DNA of 64,000 nt from Chamaelirium japonicum (lineage: Eukaryota > Streptophyta > Magnoliopsida > Liliales > Melanthiaceae), in the NCBI GenBank assembly GCA_947650365.1, contig CANTAL010000020.1, forward strand, positions 1,240,001-1,304,000. The letters run 5' to 3'. Shown piece by piece: positions 12,217-25,127 of this stretch; within the stretch, counting starts at the first letter, position 1, and the number at the start of each line of letters is the position of its first letter. The notes under the pieces are model-generated. The model was not told the DNA's origin and ran no database searches. It saw nothing but the letters and a program-made list of their open reading frames with translations. Made by a program: the position numbers and the translations under genes.

Positions 12217-14970
12217 TCTCTTCTTCTCTCTTTATTTATCTCTCTGTTCTCTTCTCTCTTCTTTTCTCTCCTCTGTCTTCGTTTCTTGCACCAATTTCTT
12301 GTGACTGGTTGGCTAGGCTCGATATGTTCGTGCTGATAACTTGTTATGAGAAGAGAGAAGAAAAGAGAAGAGAGCGGAATGAACAATTAAGAGAGAAAAG
12401 AGAAGAAGTCTTACTCCAGTCTATTCACAACGGGTATAGGAGTTAAGTAATAAGGAATCTAAATTCCAAAACTCCACTTCTCAATAATATAATTAAATAT
12501 CTCCGTTCTCTTCCCTATTCTCCCATGGATTAGGGTTTCCCATAGATTAATTAAGCCCTAATTAAGCTTACCCTATAAATAAATATGATCCCTTTATAGT
12601 GGGGCATGTTTGATAGCTCTCTCTTTCTCCTATCTCATAATTCGTTATCAGTATGAACATATCGAGCCCAGCCGACCAGTCGTAAGAAAACGAAGACAGA
12701 AAAGAGAGAAGAAAAGAGAAGAGAACGAAAAGATAAACAAAGAGAAAAGAGAAAAGAAGTCCTGCTCTAGTCCATTTACTATAGGTATAAGTGTGAAGTA
12801 AGAAGGAATCTAAATTCCAAAACTCCACTTCTCAATAGCATCATCTCAAAGTTATTATGATTATCATAATAAATTCCAAAACTTTCTTTATTTTAATTAA
12901 ATAATTAATTTAATTAAAAAATTATAGTAACATTATCAATACGAAAAGAGAAGAAATCCTGCTCCAGTCCATTGGCCATGGGTATACATATGAAGTAAGA
13001 AGGAATCTAAATTACAAAACTCTACTTCTCAATATTTATATGACCCCTTTAGGGTGGGGCATGTTTGATGGCTCTCCCTTTCTTCCATCTCACAATACGT
13101 TATCAGAATGAACATATTAAGCCCAGCCTACCAGTCAAGTGAAAACGGAAAGAGAAACGAACACAGAAGAGAGAGAAAAAGAGAGAAGAGAAAACAGAGA
13201 GAGAAACAAAGACAAAAGAGAGAAAAGAAGAGAGAAAAAAATGAAGAGATAAACGAAGAGAGAAGAAGTCCTGCTCTAGTCTATTAGCCATGAGTATAGG
13301 TGTGAAGTAAGATGGAATCTAAATTTAAAAACTTAATTTCTCAATATTTATACGACCCCTTTAGGGTGGTACACATTTGACGGCTCTCTCTTTCTCCTAT
13401 CTCACAACTCATTATCAGTATGAACATGTCGAGCCTAGCCGATTAGTTATAAGAAAACGGAGATAGAGAAAAAGCAGAAGAGAGAGAACAAGATAGAAGA
13501 GAACGAAGAGATAAACGAAGAGAAAAGAGGAAGAAGTCCTACTACAGTTCATTGGCCACGGGTCTAGGTAAGAAGTAAGAAGTAATCTAAATTCCAAACC
13601 TCTACTTCTCAATAATATAATTAAATCTCTCCATTCTCTTCTCTCTTCTCCCATGGATTAGGGTTTCCCATAGACTGCTTAGATCCTAAGTAAGCTTACT
13701 CTATAAATAATAAATAATATACGACCCCTTTAGGGTGGTGCATGTTTGACAGCTCTCTCTTTCTCCCATCTCACAACATGTTATCAGTACGAACATGTTG
13801 AGCCCAGCTGACCAGTCGTAAGAAAACAGAGAAAGAAAGGAAGACATAAGTGAAGTTTTGGATTAGAGTAGGACTTCTTCTTTCTTCTCTCTTTATTTAT
13901 CTCTCCATTCTTTTCCCTCTTCTCCTCTCTCTTTTGTTGAGTTTTTGAATTTGGATTCCTTCTTACTTTACATCTATACCCGTGGACAATGGATTGGAGC
14001 AAGACTTCTTCTCTCTTCTCTTTTTGTTTATCTCTCCGTTCACTTCTCTCTTCTTCTCTTTTTCTGTCTTCATTTCTCACTCTATTTTCTTATAACTGGT
14101 TGACGGGGCTCGATCTATTCGTGCTGATAACGTGTTATGAGATGGGAAAAAGAGAGAGCCATCACACGTGCCCTACCCTAAAGGGGTCGTATAAATATTA
14201 AGAAGTAGAGTTTTGGAATTTAGATTCTTTCTTACTTCACACTTATATCTATGGCTAATGGTTTGGAGCATGACTTCTTTTCTCTTCTCTCTTCGTTTAT
14301 CTCTCCGTTCTCTTCTATCTTTTTCTCTTTCTTTTATCTTTGTTTCTCTCTCTGTTTTCTTGTGACTAGTCGATTGGGCTTAATATGTTCATGTTGATAA
14401 CGTGTTATGAAAAAAAAGAAGAGGAACTAAATAAATTAATATAAATATCTCTAGTTTTAATAATTAAATAGAAGTCTGTCCTTATCTTCTCTTTCTTCTG
14501 TGGATTTTTGGAATTAAGATTCATTATTACTTCACACATATACCTGTGGCCAATGGACTGGAGCAATACTTCTTCTCTCTTCTGTCTTCGTTAATCTCTA
14601 CGTTCTCTTCTCGATTCTTCTCTCTCTTCTCCATTCTCCGTTCTCTTCTCTCTTCTTCTCTCTCTTCTATGGAGTTTTGGAAATTAGATTCCTTCTTACT
14701 TCACACCTATACCCTTGGCCAATAGATTAGAGCTAGACTACTTTTGCCCTTCTCTCTTCATTTATCTCTCCATTATCTTCACTCTTTTACCTAAATAATT
14801 TAATTAAATAATATAATTATTTAATTGAGGGAGAAACTAAGACAGAAGAGAAAGAAGAAGAGAGAAAAGAACAGAGAGATAAATAAAGAGAGAAGAGAGA
14901 AGAAGTCCTGCTCTAGTCCATTAGCCATGGGTATAGGTGTGAAGTAAGAAGGAATCTAAATTCTACACAG

Positions 14971-15149
14971 AAGAGAGAAAAGAAGAGAAAAGATAACGGA
15001 GAGATATATAAAGATATAAGTGGATTTTTGGAATTTAGATTCCTTCTTACTTCACACCTATACCCGTGGACAATGGACTGGAGCAGGACTTCTTCTCTCT
15101 TCTTTCTTTATTTATCTCTCTGTTCTCTTCTCTTTTCTTCTCTCTTTTC
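14971..15149. repeat. Leader-only module fragments between the two duplicated segments
   Basis: A short run of + oriented purine leader ends near 15020. A - oriented tail and leader (15025-15149) follow and lead into copy 2. No promoter or PBS-like core is present and no gene is seen. Confidence 0.65.
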
Positions 15150-15829
15150 TGTGGAGTTTTGGAATTTAGATTCCTTCTTACTTTACACCTATACCCATGG
15201 CCAATAGACTGGAGCAGGACTTCTTCTCTCTTCTCTCTTCGTTAATCTCTCTGTTCTCTTCTTTCTTCTTCTCTCTTCGATCTTCGTTTCACTCTTCGTT
15301 TTCTTATGACTGGTCGGTTGGGCTCGATATTTTCGTGCTGATAAAATATTGTGAGGTGAAAGAAAGAAGAGAACGAAGAGATTTAATTATATTATTGAGA
15401 AGTGGAGTTACAGAATTTAGATTCCTTCTTACTTCACACCTATCCCCGTGGCCAACGAACTAGAGTAGGACTTCTTCTCTTTTCTCTATTCGTTTATCTC
15501 TTTGTTATCTTCTCTCTTCTTCTCTCTCTTCTGTCTTCATTTCTCTCTCCGTTTTCTTATGACTGATCGGCTGGGCTCGATATGTTCGTGCTGATAATGT
15601 GTTATAAGATGGGAAAAAAAAAGAGTCGTGAAACGTGTCCCACCCTAAAAGGGTCTTATATTATTTATAGAGTAAGCTTACTTAGGGCCTAAGCAATCTA
15701 TGAGAAAGGGGTCATATATTATTTATAGGGTAACCTTACTTAGGGCCTAAGCAATATATAGGAAACCATAATCCATGGGAGAGATCAGACGGTGGATAGC
15801 CATCCCATTGAACGATCTTAGAACAGTTG

Positions 15830-16705
15830 TAATGTTTTAAATTTTTTTAAAGAAAAATATAAATTTTTTTAAAATAAAAAATTCAGATTACCTCATCTTC
15901 CTTCTTTACTTCCTATTATTTAATTAATTTAATTATTTTTATAAATTAAATAATTAAATAAATATTTAATTATTTATATAATTAAATAACAAAATTATAT
16001 AAATAATTTATTTATTATTTAAATATTAAAATAATAAATATTTATTTGATTACATCATACAATATTAATTTATTTAAAAAAATATTTTCTTATTTATATA
16101 TTCAAATAATTAACTAATTATTTAAATAATAAGTAAATAGTTATATAATTTATTTTTAATTTTATTACTTAATTAAATAATTAATTTTTTTAATTATTTC
16201 AATATATATTTTATAATTTAATAAAATAATTATTTAATTACTTAATTGCATAATAATTTATTTTATTATTATTTATTTAACTATAAAATTATTTAATATT
16301 TAAATTATTTATATATAATAGTAAATAATCTATTTAATATATTTCTTCACTAAATGATTTTTTAAATATTTAAATAATTAACTAATTATTTAACTATTTA
16401 AAAAAAATTAATATTTTAAGAAATAACTAATAAAATAAAATAATTAATTAATTATATAATTAAATCAAAATTTTCTTATTTAATAATTTAAATAATTAAA
16501 TCGGTACATAATTTAGTTATTTAATAATATAATAAATAATAAATAATTAAAATAATTAAATAGGTTATAAAAATTAATTATTTTATGAAAAATATAATTA
16601 TAAAATTATTTAAATAATTTTATAATTAAATAAATGATTAATTTAATTAAAAAAAATTATAATAACATTACTATGATAATCATAATAACATTGAGATGAT
16701 ACTAT
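15830..16705 (-). repeat. Long AT-rich block, second copy
   Basis: A/T-only stretch with the same ends as the block at 10395: a CAGACGGTGGATAGCC motif on the left, and ATGATAATCATAATAACATT on the right leading into GTGGAGTTTTGAAATTTAG. It lies inside duplication copy 2. No coding potential. Confidence 0.8.
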
Positions 16706-17406
16706 TGCGAAGTGGAGTTTTGAAATTTAGATTCTTTCTTACTTCATACCTATACCCATGGCCAATGGACTTGAGCAGGACTTCTTCTCTCTTCTCTCTT
16801 TATTTATCACTCCGTTCTCTTATCTCTTATTCTCTCTTCTATGGAGTTTTGGAATTTAGATTCCTTCTTACTTCACACCTATACCTCTGGCGAATGGACA
16901 GGAGTAGGACTTCTTATCTTTTCTCTCTTCATTTATCTCTTCGTTCTCTTCTCTCTCTTCTGTCTTCGTTTCGCTCACCATTTTCTTGTAATTGGTCGGC
17001 TGGCTCGACATGTTTGTACTGATAACATATTATGTGATGGGAGAAAAAGAGAGCCGTCATATGTGCCGCACCCTAAAGGGGTCATATATTATTTATAGAG
17101 TAAGCTTACTTAATGCCTAAGCAATCTATAGGAAACCCTAATCAATAGGAGAAGAGAGAAGAGAATAGAGAGATTTAATTATATTATTAAGAAGTCGAGT
17201 TTTGGAATTTAGATTCCTTCTTACTTCACACCTATACCCGTGGTGAATGGACTGGAGCAGGACTTCTTCTCTCTTCTCTCTTTGTTTATCTCTCCGTTCT
17301 CTTCTCTCTCCTTCTCTCTCTTCTGTCTTTGTTTCTCTCTTTGTTTTTTGGTGACTGGTCTATTGGGCTCGACATGTTCATGCTGATAACGTATTATGAG
17401 ATGGGA

Positions 17407-17578
17407 GATTACTTACTTATTTTATTTATTTTAATTAATATTTCTTCAAATATTATAAAGAATATCGTTTCTTTAAATATTTAAATAGTATCATCTCAAT
17501 ATTATTATTTAAATATTTAATTATAAAACATTACATAATTATTAAATAATTTATATAAATTTATGAGCACGAAAAATA
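17407..17578 (+). repeat. AT-rich inserted module 'K', copy 2
   Basis: Same sequence type and same junctions as 12047-12216: ATGGGAGATTACTTACTTAT on the left and AAAATATTTATTTCACTTC on the right. It belongs to duplication copy 2. Confidence 0.7.
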
Positions 17579-20554
17579 TTTATTTCACTTCTTCTCTTTT
17601 TATTTATCTCTCCGTTCTCTTCTCTCTTCTTCTCTCTCTTCTGTCTTCGTTTCTCACACCGTTTTCTTGTGACTGGTTGGCTGGGCTCGATATGTTCGTG
17701 CTGATAACGTGTTGTGAGAAGAGAGAAGAGAACATAGAGATAAATGAAGAGAGAAAAGAGAAGTCATACTACAGTCCACTCGCCAAGGGTATTGGTGTGA
17801 AGTAAGAAGGAATCTAAATTCCAAAACTCTACTTCTCAATAATATAATTAAATATCTCCGTTCTCTTCTTTCTTTTCCCATGGATTAGGGTTTCCCATAG
17901 ATTACTAAGGCCCTAAGTAAGCATACCCTATAAATAATATACAACCCCTTTAGGGTGGGGCATGTTTGATGGCTCTCTCTTTCTCCTAACTCACAATACG
18001 TTATCAACACGAACATATCGAGCCCAGCCGACCAGTCGCAAGAAAACGGAGAGAGAAAAGAAAACAAAAGAGAGAAGAAAAAAGAAAAAAACGGAGAGAT
18101 AAATAAAGAGAGAAAAGATAAGAAGTCATGCTCCAATCCATTCGCCATGGGAATAGGTGTGAAGTAAGAAGGAATCTAAATTCCAAAACTCCACTTCTCA
18201 ATTGTATCATCTCAATATTATTATGATTATCATAGTTAATTCCAAAACTCTCTCTATTTTAAATAAACAATTAATTTAATTAAAAAAATTATAGTAACAT
18301 TATCAGCACGAAAAGAGAAAAAGTCCTGCTCTAGTCCATTAGCCACGGGTATAGGTGTAAAGTAAGAAGGAATCGACATTACAAAACTTTATTTCTCAAT
18401 ATTTATATGACACCTTTAGGGTGGGGCATATTTGATGGATCGATTTTTCTTCTATCTCACAACATGTTATCCGCACGAACATGTCAAGCATAGCCTACCA
18501 GTCACAAGAAAATGGAGAGAGAAACGAAGACAGAAGAGAAAGAAAAAAAGAGAAGAGAAAATGGAGAGAGAAACAAAGACAGAAGAGAGAGAAAAAGAGA
18601 GAAGAGAACGAAAAGATAAACGAAGAGAGAAGATGTCCTGCTCTAGGCCATTGGCTACGGATATAGGTGTGAAGTAAGAAGGAATATAAATTTCAATACT
18701 CAACTTCTCAATATTTATACGACCCCTTTGGGGTAGAGCATATTTGACGTCTGTCTCTTTCTCCTATCTCACAATATGTTATCAGTATGAACATGATGAG
18801 CCCAGCCGATCAGTCACAAAAAAACGGAGAGAGAAATAAAGGCAGAGGAGAAAGAACAAGAAAGAAGAGAACGGAGAGATAAACAAAGACAGAAGAGAGA
18901 AGAAGTCCTGCTCTAGTCCATTAACCACGGGTCTAGGTGTGAAGTAAGAAGTAATCTAAATTCCAAAACTCCACTTCTCAATAATATAATTTACACTCAA
19001 CATTCTCTTCTCTTTTTTCCCATGGATTAGGGTTTCCCATAGATTGCTTATGCCCTAAGTATGCTTACCCTATAAATAATAAATAATTTATGACCCCTTT
19101 AGGGTGGGGCACGTTTGACGCTCTCTCTTTCTCTTATCTCACAATACGTTATCAGCAGGAATATGTCGAGCCTAGCTGACCAGTCGTAAGAAAACAGAGA
19201 GAGAAACGAGGCCAGAAGTGAAGTTTTGGAATTTAGATTCCTTCTTACTTCACACCTATACCCATAGCCAAAGGATTGGAGTAGGACATCTTCTCTCTTC
19301 TCTCTTTATTTATTTCTTTGTTCTCTTCTCTCTTCTTCTCTTTCTTCTATGGAGTTTTTGAATTTAGATTCCTTCTTACTTCACGCCTATACCCGTGGCT
19401 AATGGACTTGAGCATGACTTCTTCTTTATTGTCTCTTCGTTTATCTCTTTGTCCTCTTCTCTCTTCTGTCTTTGTTTCTCTCTCCGTTTTCTTGTTACTG
19501 GTCGACTGGGCATGACATGTTCATGTTGATAACGTATTGTAAGATGGGAGAAATACAGAGCCGGCACACATGCCGCACCCTAAAGGGGTCGTATAAATAT
19601 TGAGAAGTGGAGTTTTGGAATTTAGATTCCTTTTTACAGCAGGACTTCTAATCTCTTATCTCTTCGTTTATCTCTTTGTTCTTTTTTCTCTTTTTCTCTC
19701 TCTTCTATCTTTATTTATCTCTCTGTTTTCTTGTGACTAATTGGTTGGGCTCGACATGTTTGTACTGATAATGTGTTGTGAGAAGAGAGAAGTGAACCTA
19801 AATAAAATAATATAAATATCTCTAGTTTTAATAATGAAATAGAAGTCTGTTCTTATCTTCTTTCTCTTTTATGGAGTTTTGGAATTTAGATTCCTTATTA
19901 CTTCATACTTATACCCGTGGCCAATGGATTGGAGCAGGACTTCTTCTATCTTCTCTTTTTGTTTATCTTTACGTTCTCTTCTCTATTCTTCTCTCTGTTC
20001 TCTCTTCTCTTCTCTCTTCTTCTCTCTCGTCTGGAGAGTTTTGGAATTTAGATTCCTTCTTATTCCACACCTATACCCATGGCCAATGGACTGGAGCAGG
20101 ACTTCTTCTCCCCTTCTCTCTTTGTTTATCTCTTCATTCTGTTCTCTCTTCTACCTAAATAATTTAATTAAATAATATAATTATTTAATTAAGAGAGAAA
20201 CAAAAACAAAAGAGAGGAGAGAATAAGGAGATAAACGAAGAGAGAAGATAGTAGAAGTCTTACTCTAGTCTATTCGCCACTGGTATAGTTGTAAAGTAAG
20301 AAGGAATCTAAATTCAAAAACTCTACTTCTTAATATTTATATGACCTCTTTAGGGTGCAGCACGTGTGATGGCCCTCTCTTTCTCCTATCTCAAAACACG
20401 TTATCAGCACGAACATGGCGAGACAAGAAAACGGAGATAGAAACGATGACAGAAGAGAGAAGATGAAAGAAAGATAAACGAAGAGAAAAGAGAGAAGAAG
20501 TCCTAATGCAGTCCATTAGCCATGGGTATAGATATGAAGTAAGAAGGAATATAA

Positions 20555-21180
20555 ATTCTAAAACTCTACTTCTCAAAAATATAATTAATCTCTCCATTCT
20601 CTTCTCTCTTCTTGCATGGATTAGAGTTTTCTATAGATTGCTTAGGCCCTAAGTAAGCTTACCCTATAAATAATATACGACCTCTTTAGGGTGGGGTATG
20701 TTTGACGACTCTTTCTTTCTCCTATTTCATAACACGTTATCTGCACGAACATGTCAAGCCCAGCCAACCAGTCATAAGGAAACGGAGAGAAAAACGAAGA
20801 CAGAAGTAGAGTTTTGAAATGTAGATTCCTTCTTACCTCACACCTATACGCATGGTCAATGAATAGAGCATGACATCTTATCTCTTCTCTCTTCATTAAT
20901 CTCTCTGTTCTCTTCTCTTTTCTTATGTCTCTTTTGTCTTCGTTTCTTTCTTCGTTTTCTTGCGACTGGTTGGCTGGGCTCAACATATTCGTGCTGATAA
21001 CGTGTTATGAGATAGGAGAAAGAGAGAACCGTCAAACGTGACCCACCCTAAAGGGGTCATATATTATTTATAGGGAGCTTAGTTAGTGCCTAATCAATCT
21101 ATGTCAAACCCTAATCTATGGGAGAAGAGAGAAGAAAATGGAGAAATTTAATTATATTATTGAGAAGTGAAGTTTTGGAA
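20555..21180. repeat. Long palindrome of two complete modules
   Basis: The left arm (about 20555-20803) runs from the tail end CTCTACTTCTC through promoter, LTR-like end, PBS-like core and leader start, to GACAGAAG. The right arm (about 20935-21180) is its reverse complement and ends TTATTGAGAAGTGAAG. The spacer is about 130 bp. Arms of about 245 bp make this one of the best hairpin candidates in the window. Confidence 0.7.
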
Positions 21181-21782
21181 TTTAGATTCCTTCTAACATC
21201 ACACCTATACCCGTGGCCAATGGACTAGAGCAGGGCTTCTTCTTTTTTCTCTCTTTATTTATCTCTTTATTCTCTTTTCTCTTCTTCTCTCTGTTCTGTC
21301 TTCGTTTCTCTCTCCATTTTCTTGTGACTTGTCGGCTGGGCTCGATATGTTCGTGCTTATAACGTATTATGAAATGGGAAAAATAGAGAGCCGTCAAATA
21401 TTCCCTACCCTAAAAAGGTCATATATTATTTAAAGGGTAAGTTTACATTGGGCCTAAGCAATCTATGGGAAACCCTAATCCATAGTAGAAGAGAGAAGAG
21501 AACGGAGAGATTTAATTATATTATTGAGAAGTAGAGTTTTGAAATTTAGATTCCTTTTTACTTTATACCTATACCCGTAGCTAATGGACTGGAGCAGGAC
21601 TTATTGTCTCTTTGTTTATCTCTCATTTCGTTTCGCTCTTCTCTCTTCTCTCTTCTCTCAACACATTATAGCACGAACATGTCGAGCCCAGCCGACCAGT
21701 CAAAAGAAAATAGAGCGAGAAACGAACACAGAAGAGAGAGAAGAAGAGAGAAGAGAAAGAAGAAATAAATAAAGAGAGAAGA

Positions 21783-21968
21783 AAAGAAATAAAATATTTT
21801 TCATGCTTATAAATTTATATAAATTATTTAATAATTTTGCAATATTTTATAATTAAATATTAAAAATAATTACACTGAGATGATACTATTTAAATATTTA
21901 AAGAAATAATATACTTTATAATATTTAAAAAATATTAATTGAAATAAATAAAATTAATAAGCATTCTC
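21783..21968 (-). repeat. AT-rich inserted module 'K', inverted copy
   Basis: Reads as the reverse complement of 12047-12216: AAATAAAATATTTTTCATGC at the left and AATTAATAAGCATTCTC at the right. It shows that the module was inverted together with its flanking units. Confidence 0.65.
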
Positions 21969-22267
21969 ATATCTCATAACACGTTATCAGTACGAATATA
22001 TCGAGCCCAGCCGACCAGTCATAAAAAATGGAGAGAGAAACGAAGACAGAAGAGAGAGTAGAACATAGAAGAGAATGGAGAGATAAACAAAGAGAGAAGA
22101 GAGAAGAAGTCCTATTCTAGTCCATTCACCAGGGGTTTAGGTGTGAAGTAAGAAGGAATTTAAATTCAAAAACTCTACTTCTCAATAATATAATTAAATC
22201 TCTCCATTCTCTTCTTTCTTCTCCCATAGAATAGGGTTTCCTATAGATTACTTAGGCCCTAAGTAAG

Positions 22268-22272
22268 CTTAC
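22268..22272 (+). repeat. Target-site duplication CTTAC (left) of the Athila-like element
   Basis: CTTAC directly precedes the LTR start TGTTGAGCG and is repeated at 31103-31107 directly after the 3' LTR end CACAACA. Joining the flanks restores the module motif AAGTAAG-CTTAC-CCTATAAATA. Confidence 0.9.
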
Positions 22273-25121
22273 TGTTGAGCGTCCATTTTGTGCAAATTAT
22301 CTCTTCTTTATCATGCATATAGCATCACTTTGCTACGTAAAACTTTTATTCTACACGTAAACTGCATGAGTTTCTTTGCACCGTGATATAGTAGACTCTC
22401 ATACGAACCCAACGACATATTGGTTCACTCTCATACATTGCATGCATGAAAGATACAGAGCCCGATAGCCCAAATTATCCTTTTATCGATAATCGTATTG
22501 GAACCTTATATGCATTATTTCATGTGTATTTTTCAGAAACCGGATCTCGACACGCACGACTACAGTGATGCAAGGCTACGGGTCGATATCATCTCAATTG
22601 GCTTTGGAATAGATGGAGGTCGTGTTCAGATGACAAGAGAATTGATGAGAAATGAATGACAAATCGGAGAAGAAGGATTCCAAATCTACATGCTCTGACT
22701 GAACGATCGAGCACTGCACGCATATAATCGGAATGATGTGGATGAGTTGACGAGCTCAGATGGTTCGAATGGTGCAACCCGAATGACCTCATTTTCTCCA
22801 ATATCATCAATTCATTTCTATTTCCTTCTTTTATTTTCCATTTATACATACACCTCATTCTAACTACACCCAAAACCCAATCGCAGCCGTCCATGCTTTT
22901 AAACATACCTAACTCGACCTACCTACACAGTCAATCCGATCCCAACCTTACATGTATTTTAGGTCGCACATCCCCTTTCTCATGCATAATCATGGCCATC
23001 CGTGAGTAATTACATCAAAGAAGAAATACTCATTTCCTAGGCAAAGCCCCCATACACGCAATCACAGTCGTCCGATCGCCCATCCCTTCCATGCACATGC
23101 ATGCATGCATGTATGTGCCACCACAACGATCTACCTCTCAGTCCCACTTAATCACAGCCATCCCGGACCTTAAAACCCCATTGCATCATCAGCTCTCCTC
23201 TCTTTTCTTCTATTTAATTCCAGCCGTCCGATCGATCAAAGCCCTTCAATGCATCAAACCCATGCATGCACCCTCTTCAAAACCAAACTCAAAAGCCATG
23301 CACAGCAATGTACCCGACTTGATTTTAATCACAGCATGTCTCCACCTCACTCCATCACAACCATCCGGATCCGAATCACAACCGTCAAAACCCATGCATG
23401 TGCCACCACAACCCGGCTGTACTCTATCCATCAGCCCCACTCTAAACCGGATTCCCCTCCATTCAAATCCCAGCCGTCTGATCTCACCTATCCCATGCAA
23501 ACCCGATCGGCCTGTAACCCAGAGTTTCTCTCTCTAAAGCCTATCCCGTTTCCTACTCTATCTCTAGGCGAACTTCTCTCTCTCTCTCTTCCGTTTCTTA
23601 CCCTCTACTTTCTCTCTCTAGGCCGATCTCCTTCCCATATCCAAGCCGTCCGATCCTACCAAAACCGGACCGAAACCCAGCGGCCAGCCATCCCGTGCCC
23701 GACTTCTTCTCTCTCCCTGTTTTCTCTCAACCGAACCCTGCATTCCCGATCTTCTCTCTCTAGGCTTTCTCTTTCTCTATTTATCTCTTTCCTTATCTCC
23801 CTCTTTCTATTTTCCCTTTCTAAAACCGAGAATCCCATCTCAGCCATTCTCTCTCTTTCCTTATTCTCTCCTTTCTCTCTCTATTTCCAAATCACAACCG
23901 TTCATTTTAGTCGAGCCATGCACGTCCACAGCCTCTCTAAAACCCGGAAGATCTCTACACGTTTTCTACCTATCAAACCCGACCCGTTTCTCTATCCTAT
24001 ATAAGGGGGAGGGACGGACGAACCAAAGGGGAGCCGAAACCAGAACCAAAAACCCTAGAGGAGGCTTGGACGACCATCTTCTCTCACCACCCGACGAGCC
24101 ATCATCACCCATTCACCACGAGACCATCAACCCGGACGAACCACCGTACACCTTACACCATATACCATCTCCGAATTCCACCATCTAACACCTAGTTCCA
24201 CCATTCTTCATCCCACCTTCTACCATTCTGGACCGAAACCGAAACCCTAGCCTCCACCTCTGATATTCCTCCGCCAGTCGTTCATCCGAGCCGTCATCCA
24301 TCATCTGTACCATCGAAGCCGTGCTGCACGTCGACATAGTCAAAGTCACCATCATCGAGCCGGATTACAAGGAAGCAAAGAAGCAAAGACGGGCGAAACC
24401 GAGAAGATCGTCATCATCTGGTTCTTCTGTCCTTTTTGTTATTTGTTTATTATAAAACAAACAATGCTATTATATGAGATGATGTGTAGCTAAATTCCAT
24501 AGCTTAGGCTAATGGGGAATTACTAGTGTTCTATGGTGTTTTGGGGTTGATTATTAACTGTGTTTTAATGCTTAAAAATAGAATATTCTGCTAGCACATG
24601 TTGATATATTCTCTAGATTTTCCATGCACTAGATATAGTGAATGCTTATCTTAGATTCATTATGATCATGTGATGGGTAATGCTAAGAATCAATGTTACA
24701 TGCAATAGTTGCCTAATGCTTATCTTTTATAAATATTCTATATATGTGTGCACCATGCCTGCTTTCATTGCTAAATCGTCCGATTAGAATCTGTCCTTAC
24801 GACGATCTAATTGAGTACAATAGAATGATCAACCCTAAACTATCATAGGATGCTAGGATGAACCTTGAAGCCTAAGTTTTTCCCCTAATCCAAGTACCTT
24901 TCCATAATTAAATTGCTTTAGTCTTTATTAAATAATTAGTTTTTGTTAATTTAGTTGCTTAGTTAATCTAATCAGACTTTAATCATTGTTAGCTAGATTA
25001 GGTTTCAATCAACTTTAGATTTATTGAGTTTCCTATCAAAGTCCCTGTGGGATCGACCTCGCTCCGCTGCACTATAATCCACGATTCGTGCACTTGCGAG
25101 TACAATTAAAATATCACAACA
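22273..25121 (+). repeat. 5' LTR of Athila-like element
   Basis: Begins TGTTGAGCG and ends CACAACA. U3 (about 22273-24030) is C-rich and carries many CAGCCGTCCGATC-like repeats and CATGCATG motifs. A TATA box lies at 23998-24005. The remaining ~1.1 kb (R-U5) ends with the CCCTGTGGGATCGACCTCG motif typical of Athila/Tat elements. Open frames in U3, such as the 251-codon one at 23249, lie in low-complexity C/T-rich DNA and I do not call them genes. Confidence 0.93.
23998..24005 (+). promoter_or_regulatory. TATA box of 5' LTR
   Basis: TATATAAG followed by a GGGGAGGGACGG stretch and a C/A-rich untranslated region. It is the only strong TATA box near the U3/R boundary expected in such LTRs. Transcription would start about 30 bp downstream. 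Confidence 0.7.
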
Positions 25122-25127
25122 AGTTTT

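Larger units (their letters stand above)
10040..14970. repeat. Segmental duplication, copy 1 (about 5 kb)
   Basis: This segment matches 15150-20300 in module order, junctions and embedded AT blocks, at an offset of about 5.35-5.42 kb. Landmark pairs are: double GGGTCATATATTATTTATAG stretch (10285 / 15705), AT block (10395 / 15830), AT-rich module (12047 / 17407), altered PBS region (13095 / 18460), the motif ATCTCTAGTTTTAATAAT (14440 / 19820) and the motif CCTAAATAATTTAATTAAAT (14790 / 20150). Copy 1 lacks about 0.3 kb near 10230 and about 60 bp near 13860 that copy 2 keeps. No gene lies inside. Confidence 0.75.
15150..20300. repeat. Segmental duplication, copy 2 (about 5 kb)
   Basis: This is the partner of 10040-14970. 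PBS-like cores lie near 15320, 15575, 17005, 17360 and 17680 (-), 17995, 18460, 18770 and 19140 (+), and 19510 and 19745 (-). It keeps roughly 0.3 kb that copy 1 lost (around 15320-15640). The two copies differ by many substitutions and small indels, so the duplication is not recent. No gene is supported. Confidence 0.75.
20301..22272. repeat. Mosaic repeat array up to the Athila-like insertion
   Basis: PBS-like cores lie near 20395 and 20725 (+), 20985 and 21340 (-), and 21660 and 21975 (+). The stretch includes the long palindrome at 20555-21180 and an inverted K module at 21783-21968. It stops at AAGTAAGCTTAC, just before a module TATA box; that module resumes at 31103 after the inserted element. 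No gene is supported. Confidence 0.85.

Noticed and set aside
1..22272. CRISPR-like regular spacing of a conserved core
   Set aside because: The cores are 200-400 bp apart in both orientations, the intervening DNA is itself repeated, and the setting is a plant nuclear genome.
23249..24004. 251-, 148- and 105-codon open frames in the Athila-like LTR, repeated at 29230-29985 and nearby
   Set aside because: They are identical only because the two LTRs are identical. They lie in C/T-rich U3 upstream of the TATA box, overlap each other in different frames, and have Ser/Pro/Leu-biased composition with no known motif.
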